From Rotaria sp. Silwood1 (Eukaryota > Rotifera > Eurotatoria > Philodinida > Philodinidae), in assembly GCA_905250075.1 (NCBI GenBank), contig CAJNOP010000221.1:23027-87026 (forward strand): 64,000 nt of DNA. Reading direction: 5' to 3'. Shown piece after piece: positions 61,343-64,000 of the stretch; the stretch's first letter is position 1, and the number at the start of each line of letters is the position of its first letter. A model generated the notes under the pieces. That model was not told where the DNA came from and searched no databases. It saw only the letters and a program-made list of their open reading frames with translations. The translations under genes and the position numbers were made by a program.

Positions 61343-64000
61343 ATGGATGATGATTATTGGAATTCATCGTCAGTTACAAAAAAAGTTAGTCAACAAGGTA
61401 TATTCGATACAGATGGCAATAATACAATTGATGTAAGTTCAAAGAAATCAATAATTTTCATTTTGTATTTTGTTTGTTCTCAATCGAATAATATCTTATA
61501 AATATAATATAGCGTTTTAAAAATCGTTCCGATCCATTGACTGTAAGTTATTATATACGTTTGTTCGTCTGCTCACGGTTTCGGTGCTATTCTTCTTTAT
61601 AAAACATCAAGGCTTATTCAATATATAAACTAACTTATTTGTCGCTATTTTTTTTCTAACATTATTTTTTGTCTAATACACTGTCGTTCTATTTTTTAAT
61701 ATTACAGGAAAGTATCCTTGGTTCAAGTCGTTCTACACCACCGTTAAGTACAGCAGGAGTGACTTCAGCTCGTTATCATTCAACAACAACAACAACAAAT
61801 AATTCACCGATAACAAAAAAACTAGTAACAAACAATACTCCGATACCTACCAAAACAGCGCCAAATATTCAACCGAAAAACAACATTCCTACATCACAAG
61901 TGTCACGTCCTATCGATCAATCCACTGAATGTAAGCAAAAACTATGCATATAAAAATGGCATGAAAATATTTCTTTTTTTTCCTCTCTCTTCTGCCTAAC
62001 CTTTTTCCATTAAATGAAAAAAGAAGAATGCGATAAAAAAAAAGTAAAGAACGAAATATAACAACTGACGTCTAGTGCTTATTCTAACATCAGTCTCTTA
62101 CAGAGGAAAAAGAAAAAGTCAGTATTCGATAAATAAATTAATCATTATGAATAGTCCAAGTCCAAAACCATTAAAAAAATCTCATAATTTATTACGTAAA
62201 GTTGGTCAAAAAGTTGAACAAACATTTAATCTTGCAAATTCAAATGTATTTCATGGTTCTTTATCATCATTAATTGATTTACCAGATAGTTCTTCTAATA
62301 AAGAAGTAGGAGATCATCATTTATCATATGAGGAGACAGTTTCATTACAAAATCTTCCTGAATATAGTTCGGATTCTCCAAGATTAAATATTCGAAAGAA
62401 ACATGGTAAAATTTAATAATAAATAAACATTTAAAAAACAAAATTATTTTAGCTGCTCGATTCGGTCGTTCACATGCTATTGTATCATCAAATGATACTC
62501 ATTCAAATGCTCAATGGGTACCACGTGCTGAAGAATATCGTATGTATACAAGTTATATATGAATAATTTTTTGTTCATATGTATTCAATAATTTTTTTTT
62601 TTTTTATAGCGAATCAAACTGTTAAAGATCGAAGTACACAATATGACAGAGAAATGGAAATGCGTTGTAAAGAATTATTAGATAATAAAGTAGTTTATTA
62701 TTTAAAAAAAAACAAAAACAAATAATAGAATATCTTATGTGTATATAATTATTTTAGAGTATTAAATTCGAAGATATTCGAGAGTATGATAAAAAAGCAT
62801 CTTTATTACGTATGGCTGTTTCATTTAATACACCGAGTGTTACTGTTCCAGTAAATAAAATTTATTTAAAAATTTTTTTATTTTAAATTGATTTATAATT
62901 TATAGGTAATAATTTTTCTTGAAAATACATTATCAAGAACATTATTCTATGAATTAATTAAACAACATCCATCTGCTATAAACAATTATATTAATATGAA
63001 CAAATTAAAATTTGAAAATGATTATTATGTAGCTATGCTTAAGTAAGTTTTATATTGACTATTAATTATAGAATTTACAATTAAAATAGATACTTTTAAA
63101 ACATAATATTTTAAAAGTTATTTACATCTATCAAATATAAATAGCTTCGTTAATGATCACTGAAGTTTCTTTGAAATACATTTTTTATCTACTTCATTAA
63201 TAGATGAGTCATAAGTAATCGAATCAAATGTAAAATGCAATTTTCCTGTCTCTGAAACTCATTGATTATATCAAAGATAGAGAATGTCAAGCTCTACACG
63301 ACAAAGATTCTTGATGATAAGTTTTTAAATAATGAAAATATTGCTTAAGTTAGCATGTTTTCTTCAATATTCACGAAATATCGAGCAGATCTAAAAAATG
63401 GATGCAAAAATTTTGATTGATCTCAAATTCTTATCCGTACTGGTTCAATCTCTGATTTGGATAAGTGTCATGACTGAGTGGCTAAGTTATTCGGCACATA
63501 TTCACAGCGTACTGTTTGTATTAGATAGCATGCTGGCTATGTCGTGACATATGTCTGCTCTTGTGCTAGGCTTACGGTATATGGAAAGGCTCCAGCAATT
63601 TAGCACAAGAACTTAGTGTTAGGCTGACTTTCTGTCCACAAGTACAACTAGCTAGAATTATAGGAAAGATATTGTGCTATTCAATCGATGACTAGACACT
63701 ATTTCATACTAGAGGATAGCTGAAAGTAGAGTTCCTCGATTTTAGAAATCATTTGGAACTGTTAAATCATCAGATAGTCGCAGGTACTCTTCCTTATTCG
63801 GTACATATTTCATTATTTTATTTGTTATTTATTTAAATAGACAATTTGGTAGAAATGAAGAAGTAGCAGTAAGTACAAGACATTGAATAAAAGAAGCAAA
63901 AAACTTCAATATTCATAATTTAAGATGACACGTCTTCGACAAGCTAGTCAAACGAATGATATGATTACTAAAATGGCGATATTAGATCAAGCAGCAACGT
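61343..64000 (+). CDS. VIPAS39: VIPAS39 / SPE-39 (VPS16B) homologue, partial, 10 exons seen
   Basis: Exons: 61343-61432, 61513-61542 (only 30 nt), 61708-61930, 62076-62405, 62453-62539, 62610-62689, 62758-62850, 62906-63042, 63841-63868 (only 28 nt) and 63925-64000, which runs off the window. The start MDDDYWNSSSV matches the conserved EYWNSS opening of the family. Exons 6-10 give YDREMEMRCKELL, REYDKKASLLRMAVSF, VPVIIFLENTLSRTLFYEL and QFGRNEEVAMTRLRQASQ, tracking the Golgi/VPS16-C-like region. The protein pairs with VPS33B in endosome and lysosome-related organelle traffic. The exon 4 acceptor at 62075 is chosen because the other nearby sites give a stop. An acceptor-like CATAG abuts the ATG. 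The long intron 63043-63840 is unexplained. Confidence 0.85.

Noticed and set aside
63400..63600. Possible tRNA-like or tRNA-derived SINE segment (TGACTGAGTGGCTAAG resembling an A box, GGTTCAATC resembling a B box)
   Set aside because: The B-box-like motif precedes the A-box-like motif, so the order is wrong, and no cloverleaf can be drawn.

Overview
The window looks like a bdelloid rotifer nuclear genome (an Adineta- or Rotaria-like animal). Genes are AT-rich and split by many 45-80 bp GT-AG introns, and several start codons sit directly behind a splice-acceptor AG, as expected with spliced-leader trans-splicing. Arrays of the hexamer TGTGGG/CCCACA, which I recall as the bdelloid telomere repeat, are scattered through the first 44 kb. 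A decayed glutamate receptor carries a GYG potassium-channel-like filter, a feature published for an Adineta vaga receptor. All identifications come from reading translations and motifs; no database search was possible.

Layout. 1-12.5 kb is bounded by a CCCACA array on the left and a TGTGGG array on the right, the latter ending at a scaffold gap of exactly 100 N. Between them lie two intact multi-exon genes: a DUF3987-like P-loop protein (1640-6074) and a CxC5/CxC6-KDZ-type transposase (7131-11948) whose large intron holds two non-autonomous DNA elements. 12.6-17.9 kb is nearly gene-free and holds a 790 bp palindrome, telomere-like repeats, GACTTC minisatellites and one short transposon-like ORF. 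17.9-34 kb is accessory: a membrane-anchored pentapeptide-repeat protein, an ARM-like/TIR/SAM protein with a candidate NADase glutamate, a coiled-coil/NHL pseudogene and an F-box protein, separated by small hairpins with telomere-like arms. 34-46 kb is decaying territory: the receptor pseudogene, an intact nine-helix membrane protein, a shattered gene next to a RING-finger ORF, and a frameshifted cystatin-like gene.

From about 46.6 kb the window enters conserved animal genes: an orphan protein, CCDC134, a calpain that lies wholly inside the first CCDC134 intron on the same strand, a YbaY/YscW-domain protein, AIP, kinesin light chain, and the 5' part of VIPAS39 running off the right edge. Exon phases close exactly in all of these, and predicted lengths (CCDC134 227 aa, AIP 334 aa, KLC 514 aa) fit their families.

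Well-delimited non-autonomous DNA transposons are a strong feature. Four or five hAT-type elements have 8 bp target duplications (9919, 21597, 51898, 55705, 59525) and two Tc1/mariner-like foldbacks have TA duplications (9226, 48178). Many of the unusually long introns are long because such an element sits in them. The gradient from telomere-like repeats and mobile DNA on the left to housekeeping genes on the right resembles a subtelomere-to-core transition.
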